Shown: piece after piece, positions 1 to 5,168 of the stretch
How the letters are laid out: each line of letters begins with the position of its first letter
Position numbering within the stretch: position 1 is the stretch's first letter
Origin: Sulfurovum sp.
Lineage (GTDB): Bacteria; Campylobacterota; Campylobacteria; Campylobacterales; Sulfurovaceae
Assembly: GCA_027029065.1 (NCBI GenBank)
Contig: JALVGO010000054.1
Coordinates: forward strand, 1-5,182
Reading direction: 5' to 3'
Length of the DNA stretch: 5,182 nucleotides
Position numbers and translations under genes: made by a program
Notes under the pieces: generated by a model
What the model was told of the DNA's origin: nothing
Database searches by the model: none
The model's input: the letters and a program-made list of their open reading frames with translations, nothing else

Positions 1-129
1 TGTAAAATAACACAAGAGAAACACGGTAAAATCATGTTACGCAAAAGGTGGAAAATCATAAAATACTTAGAAATAGGCTATTTGGATGTGTGCAATATCC
101 AAGATGGAATTTGCTGGGAGCCTTTTTGA
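1..129 (+). CDS. Possible 3' end of a truncated upstream gene
   Basis: Reading frame 1 is open from the window edge for 42 codons and stops at TGA 127-129. The last residues read GYLDVCNIQDGICWEPF. I recognise no family. The stretch is AT-rich (19 G/C in the first 60 bases by hand count), so an open frame of this length could occur by chance, and no good Shine-Dalgarno precedes the internal ATG at 34. It is more likely the tail of a gene starting outside the window than a 31-residue gene of its own. It would be co-directional with the phosphoesterase gene that starts 57 bases later. Low confidence. Confidence 0.25.
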   Translation, partial: CKITQEKHGKIMLRKRWKIIKYLEIGYLDVCNIQDGICWEPF

Positions 130-185
130 GAGATGGAATGTGTATTGGTCAGAAAAATATAAATCTTATAGGATAAAAATAGAAA

Positions 186-878
186 ATGAGTATATGTTCG
201 ATTAAAGAGGGTGCACTCTTTGTTGCCGATTCCCACTATCCCCATCACGGCGATGCCTTCTTAAAACTTTTGCAAAAGCTTGACAGCGGTGAAGTACAAA
301 CACCCCAGCTCTTTTTGATGGGGGATAACTTCGATCTGCTCTTTGGGTACAACGAGTACATTCAGACCTTCTCCCAGGATGCTATAGCACTGCTTCAGAA
401 ACTCTCCAAAAAGATGGAGATTCATTACTTCGAAGGTAACCATGACTTCTGCCTCTCTCCGATCTTCCCAAATATTCATGTGTACAGCAGACAGGTGCAA
501 CCGGTCTTTTTCCAGATGCAGGGAAAACGTGTGGGTATCTCTCATGGTGACCGTTTTGTGACAGGAATGGGTTACAACCTCTACAGTACCATACTGCGAA
601 ACAAGACAACACTGCGTATTTTGAAGCCGTTTGAGAAGCTTATCATCGACCATCGTATGCAGAAGCTCTCACAAAAGCAGATCTGCCGTGAGTATGTGGG
701 ATTTGAGAAGCGTGTGGAGGCGATATTGGCACACTATCAGGAAGCTGACCTTGTCATTGAAGGGCATTTTCATCAGGCAAAAATCATAGGACGATATGTC
801 TCTCTTCCCTCACTCGCCTGTCAAAGCCAGATCGGTATTGCCAAAAATGGTGAGATTCTTTTTCAGCCGTTTGCATGA
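186..878 (+). CDS. LpxH-like calcineurin-family metallophosphoesterase
   Basis: This 230-residue protein has the full motif set of the calcineurin-like metallophosphoesterase superfamily: D15-x-H17, GDNFD (D47), GNHD (N85, H86), SHGDR (H120) and GHFH (H194, H196). These residues normally bind two metal ions. The length and the GNHD...HGD...GHxH layout resemble UDP-2,3-diacylglucosamine pyrophosphatase LpxH, the lipid A enzyme that cleaves UDP-diacylglucosamine to lipid X and UMP. The first motif reads ADSHYP rather than the usual SDxHL, and I cannot confirm the substrate from sequence, so the call stays at LpxH-like. It has no signal peptide or membrane segment, so it should be cytosolic or peripheral at the inner membrane. 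An AGGAT at 170-174, 11 bases before ATG 186, is a modest ribosome site. The stop overlaps the next gene's start (ATGA). A role in envelope lipid metabolism is inferred. Confidence 0.85.
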   Translation: MSICSIKEGALFVADSHYPHHGDAFLKLLQKLDSGEVQTPQLFLMGDNFDLLFGYNEYIQTFSQDAIALLQKLSKKMEIHYFEGNHDFCLSPIFPNIHVYSRQVQPVFFQMQGKRVGISHGDRFVTGMGYNLYSTILRNKTTLRILKPFEKLIIDHRMQKLSQKQICREYVGFEKRVEAILAHYQEADLVIEGHFHQAKIIGRYVSLPSLACQSQIGIAKNGEILFQPFA

Positions 879-1285
879 TCTATCTTACCCTCTTTTTTGT
901 CGCTTTTGTCTCTGCCACACTGCTGCCGCTTGGCAGTGAAGCGTTACTGCTGTATGATACTTCACAAGAAGCGTCTATCTTGCTGCTTTGGCTGGTGGCT
1001 ACAGCAGGCAATACCCTTGGTGCACTGCTGAACTACTGGTTGGGGCTGAAAGGAGAAACCTACCTTGAGCATAAAGGCTATCTTGACAAAGAGAAGATGC
1101 AGCGCGCCCATGCTCATTTTGAAAAGTGGGGCGGTTGGGTACTGCTGCTGAGCTGGATGCCAGTGGTCGGCGATCCTCTTACCTTTGCAGCAGGGATTCT
1201 AAAATATAATATGTACAGTTTCTTCATCATTGTAGCTGTGGCAAAAGGTCTGCGTTATGCGGCTTTGATACTAACATTCAGTTAA
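875..1285 (+). CDS. YqaA/DedA-type membrane protein (VTT domain)
   Basis: This 136-residue protein is mostly hydrophobic, with membrane stretches near 2-24, 35-57, 88-109 and 114-134. The segment at 82-107 (FEKWGGW, then SWMPVVGDPLTFAAG) is the signature of the YqaA branch of the DedA/VTT family. The early LPLGSEALLL (17-26, with E22) and the late KGLRYA (124-129) also fit. DedA-family proteins sit in the inner membrane; several members move or scramble phospholipids or carrier lipids, but YqaA itself has no firm function. The length is normal for YqaA (about 140 residues). The start codon lies inside the stop of the phosphoesterase gene (ATGA 875-878) and has no Shine-Dalgarno of its own, so translation is probably coupled to the upstream gene. 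The pairing with an LpxH-like enzyme suggests a shared envelope-lipid role; this is inference. Confidence 0.85.
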   Translation: MIYLTLFFVAFVSATLLPLGSEALLLYDTSQEASILLLWLVATAGNTLGALLNYWLGLKGETYLEHKGYLDKEKMQRAHAHFEKWGGWVLLLSWMPVVGDPLTFAAGILKYNMYSFFIIVAVAKGLRYAALILTFS

Positions 1286-1296
1286 GTTTTTTACGA

Positions 1297-1302
1297 TAGA
1301 AT
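1297..1302 (+). promoter_or_regulatory. Possible -10 box for the DUF4395 gene
   Basis: TAGAAT at 1297-1302 matches five of six bases of TATAAT and follows the T-rich GTTAAGTTTTTTACGA, the style of epsilonproteobacterial sigma-70 promoters, where the -35 box is weak. No -35 hexamer is visible at the normal distance. Transcription would begin near 1309. That leaves a leader holding the AAGGAG at 1322-1327 but gives the ATG at 1315 no room for a ribosome site, which agrees with a TTG 1333 start. Confidence 0.35.
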
Positions 1303-1321
1303 CATCCAGCTTTAATGATCC

Positions 1322-1327
1322 AAGGAG
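1322..1327 (+). promoter_or_regulatory. Strong Shine-Dalgarno that decides a TTG start
   Basis: AAGGAG is a perfect Shine-Dalgarno core, five bases before the in-frame TTG at 1333. It lies downstream of the in-frame ATG at 1315, which has no purine-rich site ahead of it. This points to TTG 1333 as the true start of the DUF4395 gene, 6 codons shorter than the ATG version. Confidence 0.65.
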
Positions 1328-1332
1328 TGGTT

Positions 1333-2076
1333 TTGAACATTAAAAAGTTTCTATTGGAATATGGTGAACATGTTCCCGGTTATGATATTACCGTGATTAA
1401 TGAAAGAGAAGCGAGGGCAGCAGCGGGTATATTGTTCATGCTCGGTATGATCGTGATTTTTGTAGGTATTGGCTACAACCATGTGATTGTTGCAAGGGTC
1501 TATCTTGCCTTTTTGTTCCTTGACTTTACCGCACGCATGATCAGCCCCAAATACTCTCCGTCCCTCTTGCTTGGAAAACTGGTGGTTCAGCACCAAAAAC
1601 CTGAATATACCGGTGGACTGCAGAAACGTTTTGCGTGGACGCTGGGGTGGCTGATTTCCATTCCTATGATGGATTGGTTCGTACTGCACTGGGATATTAC
1701 CTTTTACAAAGTATTGATTTGTATTTTGTGTCTGACACTTATGTTTCTTGAGGCAGCTTTTTCTGTCTGTGTTGGATGTATGATCTATAAAATGATTATC
1801 AGAGAAAAGGCACAGCACTGTCCGGGAGGGGTATGTGAGGTACGGACAAAAGAGCCTATACAGATGTTCAACCCTGCTCAAAAAGCTATTACTGCATTGA
1901 CCATTGTGGGACTGTTGACAGGGATCTATCTTTTCCTTGCCAAAACAAATTCGCAGACATTCTTTGGTGAGTTTTTACATGAACTGGTCTTGACCAAGCA
2001 GCAGCTTAAAATAGAAGAGGAGAAGAAGTTTGAAGAGGAGAATGCAGATTTTGAGAATGATGATGATGACTTTTAG
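1333..2076 (+). CDS. DUF4395-family multi-pass membrane protein
   Basis: From the TTG start this is 247 residues; from ATG 1315 it would be 253. Family marks of DUF4395 include N23/R28, LDFTARMISPKYSP (63-76), QKRFAWTLGW (97-106) and SVCVGCMIYK (144-153). Membrane stretches lie near 30-50, 52-68, 103-118, 125-150 and 185-203. Two cysteine pairs stand out: C146/C149 at the end of a membrane helix and C163/C168 in HCPGGVCE just after it. DUF4395 proteins have no settled function; the cysteines suggest redox or metal chemistry at the membrane, but that is inference. The last 20 residues are almost all acidic (EEEKKFEEEN, then ENDDDDF), encoded partly by a GAT run at 2058-2069. The gene starts 47 bases after the YqaA-like gene, with a possible promoter of its own, and converges with metF. 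Confidence 0.85.
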   Translation: MNIKKFLLEYGEHVPGYDITVINEREARAAAGILFMLGMIVIFVGIGYNHVIVARVYLAFLFLDFTARMISPKYSPSLLLGKLVVQHQKPEYTGGLQKRFAWTLGWLISIPMMDWFVLHWDITFYKVLICILCLTLMFLEAAFSVCVGCMIYKMIIREKAQHCPGGVCEVRTKEPIQMFNPAQKAITALTIVGLLTGIYLFLAKTNSQTFFGEFLHELVLTKQQLKIEEEKKFEEENADFENDDDDF

Positions 2077-2090
2077 GTCATAGCTGTTTT
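2066..2090 (+). terminator. Weak hairpin between convergent genes
   Basis: ATGAC (2066-2070) and GTCAT (2077-2081) form a 5-bp stem with a 6-base loop that contains the TAG stop of the DUF4395 gene. After a 5-base gap comes TTTT (2087-2090). The short stem and detached T run make it at best a weak terminator for the + strand. On the - strand, downstream of metF, the hairpin has no T tract after it. With only 12 bases between the two stops, no better candidate exists here. Confidence 0.2.
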
Positions 2091-3012
2091 ACTCTCCTAT
2101 TAGTGCACTACACAGATCAAACCTGTTGTGTGTCATCAGATGCACTTTTCCGTGCAGTTTCATCATATCATCAAAGATCGCTTTGGAGAGGGCGAAGCCT
2201 ACCTCCTGCTCCTTTTGTTCACCATCCATCGCAGCAAGATTCATCTCGTCAATGATCTCTTTGGGTACGGAGATACCGGGTACCTTGTCGTCAATGAAGT
2301 TGGCAGTACGTGCACGCACGATGGGGAACTGTCCGAGTACAAGCTGTGCCTCTTTGGCGGTCTCTCTGATGCTCATCGCTTTTGCCTCTTCAAAGAGTGC
2401 GAGCAACTCTTTGGCATTTTCTGCGTCATATACCGGCTGGGTGATGATGGCTCTTGCACCGTAGTTGAGCTTTTTAAGCATCCGTTTTTGCAGCTTTTTC
2501 ATATCTTTGGCATAGGCATTGCTGACGGCAAAAGGGTAGATGGGTTTGGGTGCCGGGTTGAGCGGTTTGTTGGAGTAGTCAACACCGTTGTTCAGGTGGT
2601 AGATGATGCTCAACAGCAGGGTAGAGTCACGCTCAAGTACCCCTTTGACCTCCGGCTGGTCGGAGAGCTTTGCCGGGTCGCCTGTAAGGGCAAGGATGCA
2701 TCGCAGGTCAAAGTCGTTGGCACCAAGCAGTGTAGACTGCAGTGAGAGTTTGTTCTTGTCACGCATACTCATCGTGGCAATGACTGGCTTGTTGAAAGTC
2801 TGCTGCAGCCTGATGGCAGAGAGTACACCGCTCATTTTGAGCTTGGCAAGGGGATTGTCGGTACAGGAGAAACCGCTGACCTTTTCGTGCAGGTTGTGTT
2901 TCTTGATATCGGCAAGTATACCCTCAAGCGATGCACCGTGAGGAGGATTGACCTCTACGGTAATGAACTGCTTGGTCTGGTTACAGAGAAAATCGCAAAA
3001 TGTTTCAAACAT
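2089..3012 (-). CDS. metF: Methylenetetrahydrofolate reductase-like protein (YitJ-type MTHFR domain)
   Basis: This 307-residue protein is one MTHFR TIM-barrel domain, which in known members reduces 5,10-methylene-THF to 5-methyl-THF for methionine synthesis using FAD. Visible marks are TVEVNPPHG (18-26, E20 at the usual catalytic glutamate place), FSCTDNPLAK, the MRDKNKLSLQSTLLGA block, LALTGDP (Asp equivalent to the conserved GD aspartate), RDSTLLLSIIYHLNNG, IITQPVYD and VPGISVP. The block order resembles the MTHFR half of Bacillus YitJ more than classic MetF, but here it stands alone without the homocysteine methyltransferase half. Where that group usually has a TCRD-like motif this has SMRD. 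ATG 3012 has AAAGAG eight bases upstream. It is divergent from serB, which may link serine-derived C1 units to their use. The alternative is a paralogue with a different folate role; the domain call is firm, the exact reaction less so. Confidence 0.82.
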   Translation of the reverse strand: MFETFCDFLCNQTKQFITVEVNPPHGASLEGILADIKKHNLHEKVSGFSCTDNPLAKLKMSGVLSAIRLQQTFNKPVIATMSMRDKNKLSLQSTLLGANDFDLRCILALTGDPAKLSDQPEVKGVLERDSTLLLSIIYHLNNGVDYSNKPLNPAPKPIYPFAVSNAYAKDMKKLQKRMLKKLNYGARAIITQPVYDAENAKELLALFEEAKAMSIRETAKEAQLVLGQFPIVRARTANFIDDKVPGISVPKEIIDEMNLAAMDGEQKEQEVGFALSKAIFDDMMKLHGKVHLMTHNRFDLCSALIGE

Positions 3013-3039
3013 AAATCGTACTCTTTGTCTTAAATTGGA

Positions 3040-3045
3040 TATAAT
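3040..3045 (+). promoter_or_regulatory. -10 box of the serB promoter
   Basis: A perfect TATAAT at 3040-3045, 33 bases before the serB ATG, follows CTTTGTCTTAAATTGGA. The -35 region is poor, as is common in this phylum. Transcription would start near 3052, giving a leader of about 27 bases that carries AAAGAGG (3066-3072) six bases before ATG 3079. An ATGTAA at 3074-3079 just before the start is a start-stop too close to the Shine-Dalgarno to be used. Confidence 0.6.
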
Positions 3046-3052
3046 TCTACCA
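3044..3052 (-). promoter_or_regulatory. Extended -10 box of the metF promoter
   Basis: On the - strand 3052 to 3044 reads TGGTAGAAT, a TGn extended -10 with five of six matches to TATAAT, preceded by AATTT. Transcription would begin near 3037, leaving about 24 bases of leader with AAAGAG (3026-3021) eight bases before the metF ATG. It overlaps the serB TATAAT by two bases (3044-3045). Confidence 0.5.
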
Positions 3053-3078
3053 AAATTAACTATACAAAGAGGTATGTA

Positions 3079-3702
3079 ATGGCGAAGCTGGCCGTATTTG
3101 ATTTCGATTCGACATTGATGGATGGGGAGACCATCGATTTTTTGGCAAAGCCGTTGGGACTTGAGGCACAGGTGGCTGCCATTACTGAACGGGCGATGGC
3201 AGGAGAGCTTGACTTTTTCAAGTCGCTTGTGGCACGTGTGGCACTGCTTGAGGGGCTGGAGAAAGCCAAGGTCGATGCTATCTGTGCCGACCTGCCCATG
3301 ATGCCGGGAGCTTCTGAAACTGTAGCGGGACTCAAAGCCAAAGGCTACACAGTCGTCTGTTTCTCAGGAGGCTTCAGAAACGCCACCAAACCCGCCTGCG
3401 AGAAGCTTGGCATCGATGCGGACTTCTCCAACTTCCTGCATGATGAAGAGGGTATTTTGACTGGACGGGTAGGGGGTGAGATGATGTATTCTGATGCCAA
3501 AGGCGATATGATCGTGCGTATGCAGAAACTGCTGGGAGTGGGCCAAGAAGATACTCTTGTTGTCGGTGACGGTGCCAACGACCTGAGCATGTTCGCGCAC
3601 GCCGATACCCGTGTGGCGTTTTGTGCCAAACCGGTACTCAAAGAGGCAGCGACCCACTGTATAGATGTGAAGGATCTGACGGAGATTTTGCAGATCGTCT
3701 AA
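3079..3702 (+). CDS. serB: Phosphoserine phosphatase SerB
   Basis: This 207-residue HAD-superfamily enzyme catalyses the last step of serine synthesis, phosphoserine to serine plus phosphate, in the cytosol. Motif I is DFDSTL with nucleophile D8 and acid/base D10. The substrate-site glutamate E17 lies in MDGE. The SerB-specific cap reads ITERAMAGELDFFKSLVARVALLEGL (35-60, shown by R53 and the AMAGELDF core). Motif II is S96 in FSGGF, motif III is K141, and motif IV is GDGANDLSM with D164 and D168. As I recall the Methanocaldococcus enzyme, every one of these is offset by three residues from it (D11, D13, E20, R56, S99, K144, D167, D171), so this is the short form without an ACT domain. AAAGAGG six bases before the ATG is a good ribosome site. 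It is divergent from metF and 35 bases upstream of fic, with no terminator between, so read-through into fic is likely. Confidence 0.93.
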   Translation: MAKLAVFDFDSTLMDGETIDFLAKPLGLEAQVAAITERAMAGELDFFKSLVARVALLEGLEKAKVDAICADLPMMPGASETVAGLKAKGYTVVCFSGGFRNATKPACEKLGIDADFSNFLHDEEGILTGRVGGEMMYSDAKGDMIVRMQKLLGVGQEDTLVVGDGANDLSMFAHADTRVAFCAKPVLKEAATHCIDVKDLTEILQIV

Positions 3703-3722
3703 GTGTGATACGACAATCATAA

Positions 3723-3737
3723 GAGAAAGGACTTCTC
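3723..3737 (+). promoter_or_regulatory. Small hairpin around the fic Shine-Dalgarno
   Basis: GAGAA (3723-3727) and TTCTC (3733-3737) form a perfect 5-bp stem with loop AGGAC, directly before the fic ATG at 3738. The Shine-Dalgarno AAAGGA (3726-3731) lies mostly in the loop. Such a short AU-rich stem is only marginally stable, so any effect on translation is uncertain. Confidence 0.3.
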
Positions 3738-4289
3738 ATGAAAGATATAGACAGACAGAGTCTTGAAAATGCCTATCGTCTCTTTGAAAGCGGTGACATA
3801 GACAACATCGAAACAGGTACAGTCAAAGGACTGCAGCAGATACATCTTTACCTTTTTGACGGGCTCTATGATTTTGCGGGTAAGATAAGAGAACATAACA
3901 TTTCAAAAGGCAATTTTCGGTTTGCAAACACACTCTATCTTAAAGAGATTTTGCCAAAGATCGAGGCAATGAGTGAAGAGAACTTTGAAAAGATCATTGA
4001 GAAGTATGTTGAGATGAATATCGCCCATCCGTTTATGGAAGGAAACGGCAGAAGTATGCGTATATGGCTCGATATGATTCTTAAAAAGAGACTTCAAAAA
4101 GTTGTTAACTGGCAGTTTGTAGGTAAAGAATTGTACCTTCAGGCGATGGAAAGAAGTCCTGTGAATGATCTGGAGCTTCGTGTTTTGCTGGGCGATCATT
4201 TGACAGATGATATTGACAATAGAGAGATCATCTTTAAAGGTATAGAACAGTCTTACTACTATGAGGGATATGACAAATCTACGCACTAA
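3738..4289 (+). CDS. fic: Class III Fic protein adenylyltransferase, NmFic-like
   Basis: This 183-residue protein is a single Fic domain that moves AMP from ATP to hydroxyl side chains of target proteins. The catalytic motif [12 protein letters not shown] (97-108) has the general base H97, metal ligand E101 and ATP-binding R105 and R108. The C-terminal SYYYEG (172-177) is the inhibitory (S/T)xxxE(G/N) helix in the class III position, with E176 expected to block R108 when the protein is oligomeric. From memory, it matches Neisseria meningitidis NmFic over nearly its whole length at a constant offset of 10 (H107, S182, Y183, E186), including GLQQIHx[20 protein letters not shown] and [11 protein letters not shown]. 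NmFic has been reported to modify GyrB and to switch itself on by automodifying Y183 (Y173 here). No antitoxin gene is needed and none is beside it. AAAGGA six bases upstream supports the start. The 5' half is more AT-rich than serB (20 of 60 G/C at 3901-3960 against 32 of 60 at 3301-3360), which may indicate transfer. Confidence 0.93.
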   Translation: MKDIDRQSLENAYRLFESGDIDNIETGTVKGLQQIHLYLFDGLYDFAGKIREHNISKGNFRFANTLYLKEILPKIEAMSEENFEKIIEKYVEMNIAHPFMEGNGRSMRIWLDMILKKRLQKVVNWQFVGKELYLQAMERSPVNDLELRVLLGDHLTDDIDNREIIFKGIEQSYYYEGYDKSTH

Positions 4290-4536
4290 ATGCAGTAATG
4301 ATCCATTTTGTGAAAGTGTACGATAAATAGATACCTGAAACTAAAAACAGAGCGAGGGGGAAAGCGGATGCTTGATCCAAAGTATCTATCTTCAGAAAAT
4401 AGATAGTGCATGCACCAAAAACCACCCCAGATACAGCCGTTAACTTTTTGCGATGACTTGCTGCTATTTCTGTTACAACTTCAAACATATGCCAAAATAA
4501 TTTTATCAGGTTCAAAATAAATTCTATAATGTCCAT
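4279..4536 (-). CDS. Small two-helix membrane protein, unrecognised
   Basis: I do not recognise this 85-residue protein. The chosen start is ATG 4536, because GGAG (4549-4546) lies nine bases ahead of it; an in-frame TTG at 4572 would add 12 residues but has no ribosome site. The N-terminus (2-26, [20 protein letters not shown]) looks like an amphipathic or partly buried helix. A basic HRKK (28-31) follows, then two membrane stretches at about 32-48 and 56-76 joined by the short KIDTLDQ. The basic patch before the first helix suggests the N-terminus faces the cytoplasm, with both ends inside. The gene is AT-rich (19 of 60 G/C at 4441-4500). It lies 44 bases downstream of the CxxC/CPxxH gene on the same strand, and its end overlaps the end of fic by 11 bases. 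It could be a real small membrane protein or a recently arisen gene. Confidence 0.6.
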   Translation of the reverse strand: MDIIEFILNLIKLFWHMFEVVTEIAASHRKKLTAVSGVVFGACTIYFLKIDTLDQASAFPLALFLVSGIYLSYTFTKWIITAFSA

Positions 4537-4545
4537 GCTTTTTTG

Positions 4546-4565
4546 CTCCAAGATGTGTGTTGGAG
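4546..4565 (-). promoter_or_regulatory. Hairpin sequestering the Shine-Dalgarno of the small membrane protein
   Basis: On the - strand CTCCAA (4565-4560) pairs perfectly with TTGGAG (4551-4546) across an 8-base loop. The 3' arm contains the GGAG ribosome site of the 85-residue gene. The hairpin is followed by CAAAAAAGC rather than a T run, so it is not an intrinsic terminator. In a transcript reading through from the upstream gene the ribosome site would be paired. Confidence 0.45.
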
Positions 4566-4569
4566 TATA
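4564..4569 (-). promoter_or_regulatory. Possible -10 box inside the operon
   Basis: TATACT on the - strand (4569-4564) matches five of six bases of TATAAT and follows TTTTTTG, the T-rich lead-in typical of this phylum. The start point would be near 4558-4557, inside the hairpin loop, so this transcript would lack the 5' arm that covers the ribosome site. No clear -35 is seen. Confidence 0.35.
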
Positions 4570-4580
4570 CAAAAAATGAT

Positions 4581-5168
4581 TTATGATTTTGTATATTTCT
4601 TCCTCAGTGCATCAAGTTTTTTATGGTAACTCTCTGCATCTCCGTAGCCAAGATATTTGCTGAAATGCTCCTCTCCGTAGGCGACACGTTTGGCGTGTTT
4701 GATAGGGCAGAAGTAGAGTTCGGTTGTCTGTGCGATGGAACCGGCATAGAACATCAGTCCGTTGAAGTAGGAGCAGTAGACACAGTTGAGTTTCTCAAAG
4801 AAGTTCAAATAGCCCAGATAGTGCCTGTCAAAGACAATGAAGTCACCGCGTTTTGCAAATTTGAGTTTAAAGACCGGTGCGACGACCCTGACATAAACAA
4901 ATAAGAATACATCAAGTATCACTGCCGGTATGACCATTCCGTAGATGACTGGTGCGGTTATAAGCTGGATAAGCGGTACCTCTTTGAACCATGCCCAAAG
5001 ATGCTTCATGTGGGCTCTTTGTTTTTGCAGGTTTTCCCTGTCAAAAATGACAGACCCTCCCTCAATGCGGAAAGAGACCGCTTTTGTCTCCTCTTTTGCG
5101 ATTTCCTGCTTGAGCTTAGTTTTCATCGCTTCTATCTCTAAGACCATATCGTGTATTTTTTGATTCAT
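4581..5168 (-). CDS. Conserved hypothetical membrane-anchored protein with CxxC and CPxxH motifs
   Basis: This 195-residue protein has three parts. Residues 1-30 are charged and helical, a likely short coiled coil. Residues 65-100 hold one long or two short membrane helices (PLIQLITAPVIYGMVIPAV, then LDVFLFVYV). The C-terminal part contains RGDFIVFDRHYLGYLNFFEK, NCVYCSYFNGL and TELYFCPIKHA, so C129, C132, C154 and H158 could form a metal or redox site. The end carries YLGYGDAESYHKKLDALRKKY. I recall similar uncharacterised proteins with the CxYCSYxNG and CPIKHA motifs in other proteobacteria, but I know no function or family name. ATG 5168 has AGGA (5179-5176) seven bases upstream, so the gene is complete and its promoter lies beyond the right edge. 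The 85-residue gene follows 44 bases later and may share the transcript. Confidence 0.75.
   Translation of the reverse strand: MNQKIHDMVLEIEAMKTKLKQEIAKEETKAVSFRIEGGSVIFDRENLQKQRAHMKHLWAWFKEVPLIQLITAPVIYGMVIPAVILDVFLFVYVRVVAPVFKLKFAKRGDFIVFDRHYLGYLNFFEKLNCVYCSYFNGLMFYAGSIAQTTELYFCPIKHAKRVAYGEEHFSKYLGYGDAESYHKKLDALRKKYTKS

Noticed and set aside
145..172. Promoter TTGGTC-16 bp-TATAGG before the phosphoesterase gene
   Set aside because: Only four of six -10 bases match, and the start point near 179 would leave almost no leader and exclude the AGGAT ribosome site.
261..653. - strand open frame (130 codons) opposite the phosphoesterase gene
   Set aside because: The + strand frame carries all metallophosphoesterase motifs; the antisense translation is motif-free.
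1351..1881. - strand open frame (176 codons) opposite the DUF4395 gene
   Set aside because: It lacks any recognisable domain and conflicts with a well-marked membrane protein on the + strand.
2128..2745. Long + strand open frame (205 codons) opposite metF
   Set aside because: It lies wholly antisense to a clear MTHFR gene, its translation shows no family motif, and no ribosome site supports it. It is a codon-bias shadow, as are the frames opposite serB, fic and the 195-residue gene.
3074..3079. ATGTAA start-stop just before serB as a regulatory mini-ORF
   Set aside because: The first ATG is only one base from the Shine-Dalgarno AAAGAGG, too close for initiation, while the serB ATG is at the right distance.
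3738..4536. Fic plus small gene as a toxin-antitoxin pair
   Set aside because: The Fic protein has its own C-terminal inhibitory helix (class III), and the neighbour is a convergent two-helix membrane protein, unlike class I Fic antitoxins.
4546..4565. Hairpin as an intrinsic terminator
   Set aside because: On the - strand it is followed by CAAAAAAGC, and on the + strand by TATACAAAAAA; neither gives a T tract after the stem.
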